From Fasciola hepatica (Eukaryota > Platyhelminthes > Trematoda > Plagiorchiida > Fasciolidae), in NCBI GenBank assembly GCA_948099385.1, contig CANUEZ040000107.1, positions 5,704,001 through 5,768,000 on the forward strand: DNA of 64,000 bases. Direction: 5' to 3'. Shown here piece after piece: positions 12,751-23,935 of the stretch (positions within the stretch are counted from its first letter, which is position 1; each line of letters begins with the position of its first letter). Under the pieces are notes generated by a model that saw only the letters and a list, made by a program, of their open reading frames with translations, had not been told where the DNA came from and searched no databases. The position numbers were made by a program, and so were the translations under genes.

Positions 12751-14004
12751 CTGCACGCAAAAGCATGCAGAAATTAGTACTCTTAGTAATTCGGGTTAGG
12801 CTGAATCATAGATCCCTTGAAGTGTAGAATTTCCCCTTCAACCAAATACAAAGCACTGACTGTAGCAACAGTTTGTGGCTGGAAATGACACTGCAGTGTA
12901 GTTGGTTGCTGAGTCAACTTTTTATACAGTCCTATATCAGAATACGAACTTACCGAGTTTCTCACAGAATGGCAGAGTATATGAATATTACTTACAAATT
13001 TTAACGTGGTCCTGATCCTAAAGGTTATTTATCTAAATAAGTAATGGACTGTGGAGCACACTTTTCTCCACGGGTGTATCTGAAAGCAAAGTATTTACTA
13101 TAAGTCGTGGGGAATTATCAAGTGAGCGGATTATTTGTTGCTAATTTCATTACCACCTGATCGGAATCAAACTATTTGGTATCCACCTTCGATCAAGCGC
13201 TATTCATAAACCGGGTAGTTATTCCAAGACTATCAGTCATGAGATAATGTCTGAGAAAGATGCTTCGGTCTCTGAAATGACTCTTGAGTGAGTGGAATAT
13301 TTCAAAATGACTAGATGCACCATTTACATTGATATATGTGAACCCTCTAAAATGAGGCTCCTTTACGAACACAAACATATTGAAGCATTCCAGCACGGTC
13401 AGTCGAATTTTATACCCATAAGTGATTTCGCCAATTCATGGGACATGGAGTTAACTTATAAAACTTTATTTGTGTGAACCACATTGTAAGTTGTTTCAGC
13501 GCTTCTAGGTTCGCTGCTTATGTTCGTCACCGACAGCATTTCTCCTCGCCCGTTATATACGGCCCGGTTCACGTGTTCAGATCTTTAAAAAAAATGACTC
13601 TCGTGTTCAAGACTCAGGAAGTACATCAACGGGTACAGTGATGTATTCGGGGTCGCCTTTAGAGATGCTGCGACCTACACATTTATTAATACGTGTAGCT
13701 AGAGTTCTTCTAAATTACTCGTGGGTAGCTCTTTCATATCTTACATAGCAGTGTTTCAGAAGCTCCATAAGTGTTAAATCTAGTTTCCTGTTTTATCCAA
13801 GTTTTTGTCAACCCAAACATCCACTACATTTCCTTGTGAATTCTGTAAGATTCTTAGCTTAACTTCATGATACTATTCTTGATCTGATCTGTTTACCGGT
13901 CTTATGACCATTGTTAACTAAAAGTGTCGGATGTCAAGTTTACGTGTCCACTAATGTTGAACAACGACGAAATTCTCACCAAAGATTGTGTGAGCTCGAA
14001 CCAC
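12751..14004. other. Unassigned stretch
   Basis: No supported gene. Frames of 60-67 codons at 12,783-12,965 and 13,193-13,477 have no recognisable motif. Nothing repeat-like was recognised. Confidence 0.35.
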
Positions 14005-14496
14005 TTATTGACCTAACTCGAATTCTACTATCAAGCATTTGCCTTGTGAATACATTCTGATGATATAATCACTTCGGCATTGCAGGTATACCTTTTTTAC
14101 AGCATCCGAAAAGGAAGGTAATACTAGAGTGCTGCCACTACAAATATGAACCTTAAAACGTCCATATTTATGCCTTGAACACTGTCTTTTCCAGGCTCCC
14201 AAGTAATGGCTTTGTGGAAGAGCAGTGACTCCGCGTATATGGAACAAGTTTACAAGTTGCGTCATAGTAACCGGAACACTGTGAGTTTGTAAACCAGAGT
14301 CGGGCGGACATAAAGGTCGAAATATAGTGTGAAGCAAAGTACGAGCGAGCCTCGCGAATTGCAACCAGTTTTCGTCGAAAAACACATGCGTACGTAAAAT
14401 GTTGCTGAACAGCACAAATCGGTATGGTAAAACAAAGTTCGTTTGTGGTTTGTAATGAACCATGTAAAATACCGAAATGCAAATGTCGAAAATCAA
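14005..14496 (-). other. Unrecognised 163-codon open frame
   Basis: This is one of the longest open frames outside the repeats. It is interesting mainly because a second minus-strand frame of 104 codons overlaps it and the region is free of obvious transposon motifs. The N-terminus is hydrophobic and aromatic (MIFDICISVFYMVHY). The C-terminal part (VYLQCRSDYIIRMYSQG) reads like secreted-protein sequence. There are no clear splice sites or start context. It could be a chance frame, part of an unrecognised repeat, or a decayed gene. Confidence 0.2.
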
Positions 14497-14619
14497 ATTC
14501 GTGGTAATTTTGCTATCCTATTAGAAGTGAAATCCGCAGACCTCACTTCAGCCCTACCATTTTGTTAGATTACTGCTGGGTGGAATAAATATAAGGGTGT
14601 TGTATCCTGTTTTGATGAA

Positions 14620-14795
14620 GTTAGACAACCCACTGGTTGTCACCCAGGATATCCCGGTGATTAGATTATCCACTCACAACTGTTCGCCACGGATTCGAGC
14701 CCTAGTGAGGGCTTGGTTGATGCGCACGGCTGATGAATCCTAACAAGGATGAAGTAGCCACCAAGTTGTGCTTTTACAGGTTTCTGTTAGTCAAT
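14620..14795 (+). repeat. tRNA-derived SINE with hammerhead-like tail
   Basis: A tRNA-like head with a good B box (GGATTCGAGCC) near 14,691 is followed by the family's common segment (GAGGGCTTGGTTGATGCGCAC). Then comes GGCTGATGAATCC, TAACAA, GGATGAAG. The same downstream module follows the tRNA heads at 26,840-26,985, 28,950-29,105 and, truncated, 39,362-39,440. SINEs of this kind are transcribed by RNA polymerase III from the internal boxes and move with the help of a non-LTR retrotransposon. The A box is degenerate. Confidence 0.7.
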
Positions 14796-15105
14796 TAAAC
14801 CACGCCACTTGTAGTGCACCAACCACTCTCTCGGGTGCACTAAGTAAATTTCAAAACATTCTACGATGACACTGATAAACAGAAATAGAAGAAGCGCAGT
14901 CAGATGAATGGATTGAAAAATTATGAACAATAGAAATGAAAAGGAAACAAATGGTACAGCTCCCCACAGTTCTGGTTGTAGAAACCTGGCTACCAGAAGC
15001 CCAGAGCCAATCAGTGAAGTCAATTCAGTTCAGCTTTTAGGGCTTGACAGCAGTTGGTCAAATCGAACGAGGTGGAGTAGGGACGAGTGCTCAAAGTCGC
15101 CATGA

Positions 15106-16975
15106 AAGCCTCAAAAATGTTTGTTGATCAAAGTTAGATAACTAATTGCAATAATTCCACGACATTCCAGATCAGAAAAGGAGGCTGTGCCAGAAGGGGT
15201 AATTTATGGAGAGATTTGTTGTTACTCGGTATAGTATGCTTTGAACTCGCTGATTTAAACGTCGGTACAACAAAGGGGTGCTACACCAAAGGAGGTTGCC
15301 AAGAAAATGGAAAACGTAGGAAACGTACATGATGATAAATTACTTGGCAAGTAAAGCAAATCTTCTACTGCCCAATTCTAATTCATGAACTGAATAATCC
15401 CAATTCATTATAAAGAAAAGCTCGCATAATGAACAAGCTATTTTCCCCAATACCATCCTCATGACCAATACAGTTACATCTATGGGTTAGAAATGAATCA
15501 TTTACGAACAATGTCTGCGTCAATATGTGATTAGGCAGTCATGAAAATTGGTATTTCGGAGTTAGAAAAAAAGTGTGAGGGTGCTCGTTGTTGTTCCATT
15601 TTTGAGAGGGGGGCAGCGAAACGATAAACATAGGTGATAGGGTTTATCCATGTCCGGTTTCAACCAAAGGGGTCAGCTTCTGTATCGTAAGGGGTTCGAA
15701 GGCGTTCAGCTGAGTAACCCGACTTCGATAGCCTGTCCCATTGTTGAATGTTTTCTAGCGGCTTCTGGTGCGTTCGTAAGAACTTTGCAGACTGTTATGA
15801 ATGACTCGTCATTTTATGTGGTTTATGATACCTGCAAAGTGCACTACGACTATACTGTGGATGGATTCGCTGTTTCTCCATCAGTCATACCGGTTTGCAT
15901 TTTTTATCCATTACCGTAGTAGTTGAGTTGTTCCACCTATATGGCTTGCCAAGCTTGAGAAAAAAACGAATAGGTTACTACAAAACAGCTGGGGACAGGT
16001 AACTTGTTATTGAGGTTCGTTGAATTCACCTGTCTGCTGGTGAAGAAATTGCTTTTCCTTAGCTTTATAAAGGTAACTCACCTTTTTCCTTTCTTTTGAA
16101 TGGGATTTGAGTGTACAATTCTTTCCATACCGGTTACTAACCCTGTCTCTTTCGTCTCTCTCTGAGAGGTTCTTTTGAATGAAACGTTGATAACATCAGT
16201 TATTCAGAAGTGTTTGTTTAAACATATGCAATTCTTCACTGACCTTCACCACGGATCAACAACAATTGCCCTCCCATGTTCTTCTAACTAAGAAAAACCA
16301 GTCTGTATGACTATTCAATCACCCAGCTACGCATTGTTCATACTAATATATTCACTCAAAATAGAGTTGGCTATCGTTAAGATGATCCACGCAGTTTTAT
16401 TTTGCAAACTAATAAAATAAATGATCAATCGGAAAGATAGACGGTTAGCATGAAACCTCTCGACTAATGTTTTCGAAGGTGGTGATGCAACCAGAACCTC
16501 ATAGTCCCGGCTTGGTGAATTGTAAAACACAAAAATGGTGTAATAACTACACTGGTTATGAATAGTCGGATCACGGTTATGGAGTTTGTCACACAAAGCA
16601 CCCCACAGGTTTCACTGCTTACGGAAAACTGGTTTGATTTTAGGTCAAAGAAAGGTTTTATCTGGGTTGATGCCTGCGAGTATAGAAATCCAAGTGCAAT
16701 ATAAAATGCTTTCTCTTATTTCGGATATTGTCCGATTACGATTTGCATTCTTCATGTTACAGACCGCATATAAATACTGACCTTGTTTGTTCTTTGAGCA
16801 AACATTTGTCAAGCATGAGTCGGAGATATTGTGTCGAGGATGAGTTGGCGATCAGTCAACAGTGATCGTTTCATCATGACCCAAAAGCGGCGATAGGAGT
16901 TGCTGTGCAGTGTTCGCGAGAATGGCAGAACTAGTGATTAATGTTTTGCCTCGAAAAAAAATTAAAGGGAGAACG
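15106..16975. other. Unassigned stretch
   Basis: No supported gene or recognised repeat. The plus-strand frame at 15,650-15,919 and the minus-strand frame at 16,327-16,596 (89 codons each) have no recognisable motifs. Confidence 0.35.
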
Positions 16976-16979
16976 TTCT

Positions 16980-18955
16980 CTATAAAAACGTTGGGGAGAA
17001 ATAGAGAGAAAGGGCCGCCTTGTTGTACTGCAGTGGAGACGACAAAGGGGGCAAATGTGGGCTGTAGGCCCTTAATTTGAGGATTCGTACATAGTTCCTA
17101 GGTAATCCAGTTCTCAATAAAAAGTCCCGTAGTACAGTCCTATAGACAGAGTCGATAATCCTCGCAAATTTCCAGAAGAACGACAGTCATTGGTCTTTGA
17201 AAAGTGTGATGGTGCTCTAGCAGCTGTTCTGGGGTAAAGATTTGGTCGATACACGCACGACCGGCGCGAAACCCGGTCTTCTCCTCACGAGTCAGCCCTA
17301 GACGCATTTAGTATAACCTGTAAAGTATGATGGATGCCCCCTGTGGTGAGCGCAGTCACTATACAAGCCCTTCTGGAAGATGGAGACAATAATAGACTCT
17401 CACCGCAAGGAAAGGACTCGGTCAGATTTTCAAACTTTTGTAAAGAAAACATGGAATTCTTCAACCAGCTTTACCCAACCGTCTTTAAAGTGGGTTGAGA
17501 AAAGGCTATCGGATCCCTGCGCTTTATGACGTCCTAAATCCTGGATTTTCTTTCGGATCTCCGCTTCGTTAGGTGGAGCTGTTGAAACGGACCACTGGAG
17601 GTGTGCCAGAAGGGCTACGTGGAATGTCGACACCAATAGCTACGTAGATTGTGCCCGCAATTGATTGTGAATTGGTAAATCGTCAACGTTACAGATTGTT
17701 TCACTCACACCTAGTGGCTTCCTACCGGTGGAACGAATAAAATAGATTAGCTTGCAGAAATTTTTCATGGCACCAACACGTTCCGTTTTTGATGCACCTT
17801 GTGACCACTGGATTTCGCGGTTTCGACGATGGCCGGTGATATGCGCACGTCTTGTTACGGGTGATGCTTTTTTGCTCTCGCTTCCAGGCGGAATCGACTG
17901 GCGTGCGTCGAGAAGGCGCAGTGATTCGCCAAAAACCCAGGGTCTGGCGGCATTATGATACAGACCACAGCTTACTAGACCAGAAGAATGCAAAGCGTGC
18001 TTGACAAGAGACCAATGGTGGTTAGTGTTAACAGTTGGGGCTGCATCTAGCTTTTCAGCTAGTGCGTTTTTCAAGACGGTTAGGCAGGATGGATCGGGAA
18101 CCTTATTGCCATCTAGTATTCTTCACTGTAGGCTTTTGTAGCTCAGGCGGAAGCACAAGGACAGGTTAGTGGAAACTAATGCGTGGCCGGAACCAAGGGG
18201 ATTCTTCAGTAAGAGTGACAGTTTTGTATGAAACCCCGTCATTTGCGGCTTATATCGATGTGATCGGTTGGGGTCCACTGTCGACTCAAAGAGGGCGGAT
18301 GCCACGTGGCATACCGGCGACTGGAACGTCTGAAGTTCATACGGACGAGAAACAGGTGATGGTCTGAGCAAAGAGCCAGCAAGTTTTCCCCGTTTTCTGC
18401 GAGACAGGAATCCAGCCCAAAAGGGCTTCATAAACGCCCCTCCTTCGATGACAGCCAGCCGATTCCTGCATCCAGGTCTCCTATCAGAATTACGAATTCA
18501 GCCCGGCACGCTTCGTGTAAAGGGTCTCGGAGGTTTTGGTGAGTTATCTTAGACTGAATCAGAGCTGCCATCGGTGATTGTGTACGCCATAACGTCAAGC
18601 AGACTGAGTCTATCTGCTCACTTTGCACGATTATCTGAGTATCAATGCGCATAAACGGCCATCAGTCTGGGTCCAGTCTAGCGGTTACGCTACAACTCCT
18701 TCACTAAGAGCAAAGTCAGCAGCAGCAATTTCAGAAGCCGCAGCCTCAGTATCCCCGGAAAAGAGTGAGTGAGCCTTCACGGATGGATTGGGCTGGGGCG
18801 TCAACCAATTGATTGAACTGACTTCCTGAACGCGGGTCTGTTGAATGCAACAAACATCGACGGCAAAAGACTGAAACATAAGAGCTAAAACCTCCTGTTT
18901 TTCTACACACATTTGGGTTGGCACGTTGAATGTGGCTAGTTTGCATGGTAACCAA
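16980..18955 (-). pseudogene. Decayed RTE-type non-LTR retrotransposon, 5' two thirds
   Basis: The minus strand carries an APE endonuclease followed by a reverse transcriptase, the single-ORF layout of the RTE clade. Near 18,900-18,830: a frame with FAVDVCCIQQTRVQ, matching the family DVCCVQETRI with the catalytic Glu changed to Gln. Near 18,500: FVILIGDLDAGIGWLSS (family GD.NA..G). Near 18,170: GSGHALV (family SDHALV, the Asp changed). Near 18,070-17,650: the linker domain with ALHSSGLVSCG and LLDARQSIP. Near 17,580-17,440: PPNEAEIRKKIQDLGRHKAQ and FKDGWVKLVEEF, the classic start of the RTE reverse transcriptase. Near 17,150-17,080: the IIDSVYRTVLRDFLLRTGL region. Homology stops before the YADD catalytic box. 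Many frameshifts and stops make it dead. Confidence 0.8.
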
Positions 18956-19044
18956 GGACGAAGGAGGGCACCTACCGGTGGTGGCGGGTTTGATAAGGCT
19001 CGGAAGCTAGTCGAAAAAGGACGAGGAAGAGCGTACTAAGGATT

Positions 19045-19491
19045 TCAGCCAATGGCACAACAGCTGGCACGGTCGACTGAAGTACCCGTGGGGTGTGAAA
19101 ATGGAGAAGAAAGTGGGAAGGGAGTGGAGACGTGAGAACAAGTTGTGAACGGCTTAGGACAGTGGTCTTTCATACGTATGGAAGAGCAGTCGATAATAGT
19201 AATAGAATATTTCATGATTTTTGCGTTGCGGGCTATTGTGCTACTCGGTCGATCAGTCCAGAGTAAGCCCCTTTTATTTGAGAAAGCATCTCTAGCCTTT
19301 GGGCAGCCTAGCTCGTCCTGTAAGGCAGAAGGTTTGATCCAAATGAGTTGGCGGTGAATTGTATGGTTCATTTGCCTCTTCTGCAAACCACTGGGAGTCG
19401 GTGACGAAAAGCTTAGTTCATTCACACTTCGGATAAGGCTAGACATCCTGGGTGCCCACTGCACCTCTCCTCCACAGATGCCGGTGAACAC
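19045..19491 (-). other. Possible 5' part of the RTE element
   Basis: An open minus-strand frame of 148 codons lies directly upstream of the RTE endonuclease remnant. It is rich in Ser, Pro and Thr and has no motif I recognise. It could be the 5' UTR or leader of the RTE element, or an unrelated chance frame. Confidence 0.25.
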
Positions 19492-19662
19492 AGTGTTTTA
19501 CGCGTCATACCCCACCCGTGGTTGGATTGGAATCAGGATGAAGCCGTCTCCCTAGACTGACTATCAGTCAGCCAATCCGGTGCAGGGAGCCGAGAATTCG
19601 CTTTCGTCTTCTCACTTTAGTAGGAACATTTTCACCACGAGAATGCAGTAAGTAGTACTTAC

Positions 19663-19705
19663 CCATCAGACGCTGTAGCAGGCGCAAGGTCATTTCGGAG
19701 CAGTT
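19663..19705 (-). CDS. Putative short exon following the 20.4-kb exon
   Basis: This 43-nt minus-strand candidate exon lies between an AG acceptor (CGCCTCTAG) and a GTAAGT donor. It starts with two bases that complete the split codon left by the exon at 20,390-20,650 (G plus AA gives Glu), then reads LLRNDLAPATASD, and ends with GG (phase 2). Exact phase complementarity with the upstream exon is the main support. The protein is unknown. Confidence 0.4.
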
Positions 19706-20389
19706 CTAGAGGCGTTCATGGCGAGTGGCCATCTTAGAACATGAGACACTCATTCATGACCATACCGGGGCATTTGGAGGCATCTGGAAGCATATCTGTG
19801 AGTGATCCAAAGACATCAGTGTTTTTCAATAGATATTATAATTATCCGACTGTTCTAGTTAAATAACAATGTGACATGAATAAATTATCGTCCTACTGAA
19901 GCTAGTGGACAAACTGCGGCTTCTAGGCCTGGTATGTACGTAGATGCATTTGTTCAAAATCGACTTATACTCTTCAGTCTATGACCGTATGACATTCATG
20001 AGCCTGTTGGACAGGGATGTCATTAGGAAACATACCTAAAGAATCAATTATTTCCGACCGTGCAGAATAGCCACAAAATATTTTTTGAAAGGTAGTTTAA
20101 TAACCAATTACTGATTGTAGTCCTGTTCAAAAGCATCGAATTTCTGGAAAAACGTCACATACAGGGGAAAGGTACGAAATTCGTTTACTTTTATCTGCCG
20201 CGAGCGCTAAACATCCCGATTTGCGAACTACATGGTATAAGGGGTAAACAGTGGAAAAATGAGAAATTGATCCTCATGTATAAATCAGCAATTGTTGTGA
20301 GATTCTGTGGCTAAGGCGGAATGGAATCACTTGAGAATTTCCAGATCAGAGATATCGGCGTAAATATTTTCTGGAAGAAGTGAGCTTAC

Positions 20390-20650
20390 CTGGGCCCATA
20401 AATCCCGGTTCGAGAATTGAATCTGGTCCGAGAAAGTCAAACTGTTCTACAGTTAGGCTACCTTTCAAGATGTCACTGAATGAAGTAACGTCATTGGACC
20501 AGCTTCTTGCTATCGACATCAAATTTTTCTCAGCACGGGCTACGTCATTAGATGCTGACGTGCTCAAAAGCAGCTGCTGTTCTTCAGATGCATGTGACGA
20601 GTCGAGTTTTACATTTATTCGACCAATACCCATTACCGATGCCGCAAGAT
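20390..20650 (-). CDS. Putative internal exon of an unrecognised gene
   Basis: This candidate exon is 261 nt on the minus strand, with an acceptor at TTTCTCTAAACAG and a good donor (CCCAG then GTAAGC). Its frame carries 86 full codons with no stop, entering with two leftover bases and leaving with one. The protein is acidic and soluble in character: Ser- and Ala-rich at the start (LLLSTSASND), then DVTSFSDILKGSLTVEQF, and ending EPGFMGP. No membrane segment, signal peptide or known domain is visible. It joins in frame to the candidate exon at 19,663-19,705. Composition and length suggest real coding sequence. The family is not identified. Confidence 0.5.
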
Positions 20651-21893
20651 CTGTTTAGAGAAACCGCTATGTTAATTTTTGTTGTCAGTTCGAACGATTA
20701 CGCTGATGGGTTTGTGCTATCACACGATTGTTAGGAAGGACGTGGGCTTGCCATGGATGACCGAAGAAAGACGCTATGTAGGCGTAGTATAAACAGATGA
20801 GCGGGTAGGAGAAAAATGTCGATCCTGCTCACCTTTGCCAATCTTTAAACTGGGTGCTGATTTTTTGTTTCAACCAATTAGTGAGCTCTGTTGTGGTTAC
20901 AAAGCATCAGAAACTCGTACATGATTTTGACTGTTGCACAGAACATCGTCTGTGTATTCGTCGTTTAAATGCTGGTGTAATGAATAGACGACCTGTGCGA
21001 AATGAAGACCATTGTCTGTCAGACATTGTTAACTGCGTGCCAGAGGTCAGTACTTATAAGAATGTGCCATTTGGGCTCAATTCTACAGGAAGTACCCTCT
21101 TTTCATCTTTACCGAAACTTGACAACTACGGAACGTGTATTGAAACGGCCCGTGATGGTTGGATTTCTGAATGAACTGATCAATATGTACTTTATTGGGC
21201 TCCAATGACTACAAGATTATGTTACGTATACTTTATAGTTTCTTTGGACTATTTATTCTAGTGGTGCGAAGCTGTGGCTCGCAGTACCAATAACGCCGAA
21301 ATATTTGCGAATGTAGTTCTTCAATACTGGGTTTACCAGTGCTTGCACTTCGTGACAGCTGTGAGAAAGTCGTGACTTATTCCATGATATAGCTATGCAG
21401 GCCAGTTTAGATTGACAACACGCTGAAAAACTCATATTATTCGAAAGAAAATGTTCATGCTGATGGCTCTAATCAGATGGTCACTAAGCCCTTGTTCAAA
21501 TGGTGTAGGGAAGGCCACCCTAGAACCAAAGTTTGGAAGCGGATACGTCTCACGTGATGCCACTGCCAAAACTCATTTAGCCAACCTTTGTCTAGCACAT
21601 CAAAACTCATCATACCGCTGGTCTAACCAGGTAACGGACTCGCTTCCCTAACGAATGTGCCCCAGCAACAGATCCACAGTCGACCCGGATGCTGTGATGG
21701 ACCAAAGAAATTTCTATACGACCCGATTTTACTAAAATGGCATGCTTCAATTTGAAATAGAATTATGTCGTAGCTTGTAGTCGTCTTCTGTGCCTACCTC
21801 TCTGGGGCATTGCGAGGGGAACGATATTTGAGATCTTATGTTCAAACTGAACAATAGAATAATTTGGTAACGGGTTGGAGTCACCTATCCAAA

Positions 21894-21895
<2 letters not shown>
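20651..21895. other. Unassigned stretch
   Basis: No supported gene. Overlapping plus-strand frames at 20,854-21,208 and 21,451-21,651 have no recognisable motifs. The stretch would be intronic if the neighbouring minus-strand exons are real. Confidence 0.35.

Positions 21896-21946
<51 letters not shown>
21896..21946. repeat. (TA)n microsatellite
   Basis: 51 bp of pure TA. It is one of eight TA tracts in the window, several of which abut transposon or duplication edges. Confidence 0.95.
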
Positions 21947-21949
<3 letters not shown>

Positions 21950-22442
21950 AGATTTATGAATCATTGGGACACCTTCGTCTGAATTCTTTTCCCATCTACT
22001 TACTGTAGTTATCGTACACCTCTAAGCTCCGTCTTTGCTTTATTCTGAAATAAACAGTACGGCAGTAGAGTATCGCGTACATCAGCTCAGGCTAAGCAAG
22101 ATTAATCGATACGCAGTGAGATCGATTATGAAACACAATCCTACCTGATGCACAACAAACAACACTGTGTTGCCAGGTATGTGACTGTGTTCCTGAGATA
22201 GATCGAATCATTCGATCATCTCGTGAGAGGTACTTGTGCGGATGTGTCAGCCTATGTGTGATCGGTAGACCGAAGACAATTGTTTTGCTTTGCGTTCGAT
22301 TTTTAACGGTAGAGGATAAGAAATCCAATCATCAAAATCATCACAACCCGTCTAAAGGAAAGTGGTTGACGAAAGATAGTGGATCTAGATTTGTTAGATA
22401 ATCGAAAAACCAAGTTCTTTTTTACCATCCAAAAGTTCAATA

Positions 22443-22515
22443 CCACGAGCCGGAATCGAACCGGCGACATCCCGCTAACCGGGCTGAGGGTCCAGTAGCT
22501 CAGCTATGGCCAGTG
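22443..22515 (-). repeat. tRNA-like element (probable SINE head or tRNA pseudogene)
   Basis: The minus strand has a perfect T-arm (GCCGG TTCGATT CCGGC) with a B box and an A-box-like TAGCTGAGCTACTGG, but the acceptor ends do not pair. It is therefore not a functional tRNA fold by eye. It differs from the main SINE family here. Confidence 0.5.
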
Positions 22516-22868
22516 TGGAGTGAATAACATACGTGTTTATTTATTGATGTGCATACCACCATACCAATGGAACATAGCAACTGTTCTGGCAATATTCACT
22601 GAACTAGCCTCGTTATTCACAGATTACGGGCAGTACGGCGATAGGTCACCTGGCAGGGCACATAACCGGCAAGCGAAATGTAACCCATTCGATTCCACCT
22701 CGCTGCTCGGGACTTTAGATAGGAAACATGCCGACAGAATTTTCGTGTTCTATAGGATTTATGCTCCTCGCGGCAGTGATACATTCAGCATACTGGATTT
22801 TGTTCCAATAATTCATGAAATACGAACTTAGTTTAAACACTGATCATCTGACTGTGTGACTGACTAAA

Positions 22869-22878
22869 TCTCTCTCTC

Positions 22879-22926
<48 letters not shown>
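22869..22926. repeat. (TC)n microsatellite
   Basis: 58 bp of TC with a single interruption. It creates a false RERERE frame on the minus strand. Confidence 0.95.
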
Positions 22927-22928
<2 letters not shown>

Positions 22929-23401
22929 GAAGCGACTGATTAATTACCTCAGAGTGGTTGAAAACAATGAACAGCCACATCTCAAAGCCTGTTTGAAGAC
23001 CGAATTTTTTATTCTGAGTAAATTTAAACTTCAGTCCTGCTGATTTGGCTGCAGGATCTTGCTTCAGCTTCCGGTAATTAAACCACATCCATCCTCTCAA
23101 CATTTGGTATTAACAAAATTAACCCGTTAAGTTGTTCAGAACAATCATTTTCAATCATAAGTGCAGTGCAGTGTCATTTGAATTCTGCACAGCTACGTGT
23201 TCTGTAGAAGCTTGCAAAGCCGGGTTAAGCACTCTGATTTGCATTGCCCAAAAATTTGTAAGCAGGTTTTGTCAGCTTTAATAAAAGTAGCTTATTTGAC
23301 TCAAAGCACAAAGATTTATACGCAATAAATAAATATTCAAGCAAGTTTTAAAGTTCGGTTGGACAAATTCATAAGAAGATCATCGTGCTTCTAATGATCA
23401 G

Positions 23402-23732
23402 TCAGTGTTCTCGTACTTTTTCGCGCCAAATGGAATACATGTACGGATCATCTCGAATGTGAAAGTTCAGGGTGCTGTTTGGCACCGCCTCCGGTTGTAT
23501 CACTTTGCTGTTTCTGATCATATCTAATCGCCAGCACGGGCCCAATTCCCGTTCCAGTTTCAATAAAATCGGGTAGATGGATGCGAAACGGCCGTTCGGA
23601 TTCCAGTTTTTACTAACATACTTTACCACTGTCTCGTGCCAATAGTCAGGCAGATTGCTGTAGAGCACTTCCATGCGACTGTCGGAAGGGCCTAGTGTGC
23701 TTGGATGTTCGCTGACCAACATTGTTTGCGTA
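23402..23732 (-). CDS. Putative terminal coding exon of an unrecognised gene
   Basis: This minus-strand exon begins after a GAAAGCAG acceptor with one leftover base and runs 110 codons to a TGA at 23,402-23,404. That one base fits the two leftover bases (AG) of the KWTN exon at 27,196-27,272, so the two could be spliced directly. The sequence looks like real globular protein: MEVLYSNLPDYWHETVVKYV, then NPNGRFASIYPILLKLEREL, then GPCWRLDMIRNSKVI, ending in IWREKVREH. No catalytic motif or membrane segment is evident and I do not recognise the family. If linked, it would be the C-terminus of the gene holding the 27.8- and 27.2-kb exons. No clear AATAAA was found just downstream. Confidence 0.5.
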
Positions 23733-23847
23733 CTGCTTTCTGCAGTAACCGTGCTGCTTTATGAAAGGCAAACAGAAAATGGAATATGTACACAGTTACT
23801 ATTTATGAAACTCGATTTGGTAGACTTGACAAGTGGTAAAATTCACT

Positions 23848-23935
23848 GATCCTGGCGGGACTCGAACCTATGCTTTGAAACAAGCCACAGTTCACCCCAG
23901 TCGAGCTGTTCTACGGAGACACGCCCAAGCTCGTT
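23848..23935 (-). repeat. tRNA-derived repeat
   Basis: The minus strand shows a B box (AGGTTCGAGTCC) and a degenerate A-box region (GTAGAACAGCTCGACTGG). Cloverleaf pairing is not convincing, so this is a SINE head or tRNA pseudogene. Confidence 0.5.

Noticed and set aside
16087..16210. Possible minus-strand exon ending at AAAAAG then GTGAGT
   Set aside because: No convincing acceptor, no similarity to other exons, and simple-sequence content (GAGAGA-like) upstream.
22443..22515. Functional tRNA gene
   Set aside because: The T-arm is perfect but the acceptor stem does not pair and the anticodon loop is abnormal; listed as a tRNA-derived repeat.
22879..23103. Frame ending in a RERERE repeat
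   Set aside because: It is created by the (TC)n microsatellite; the remainder has no motif.
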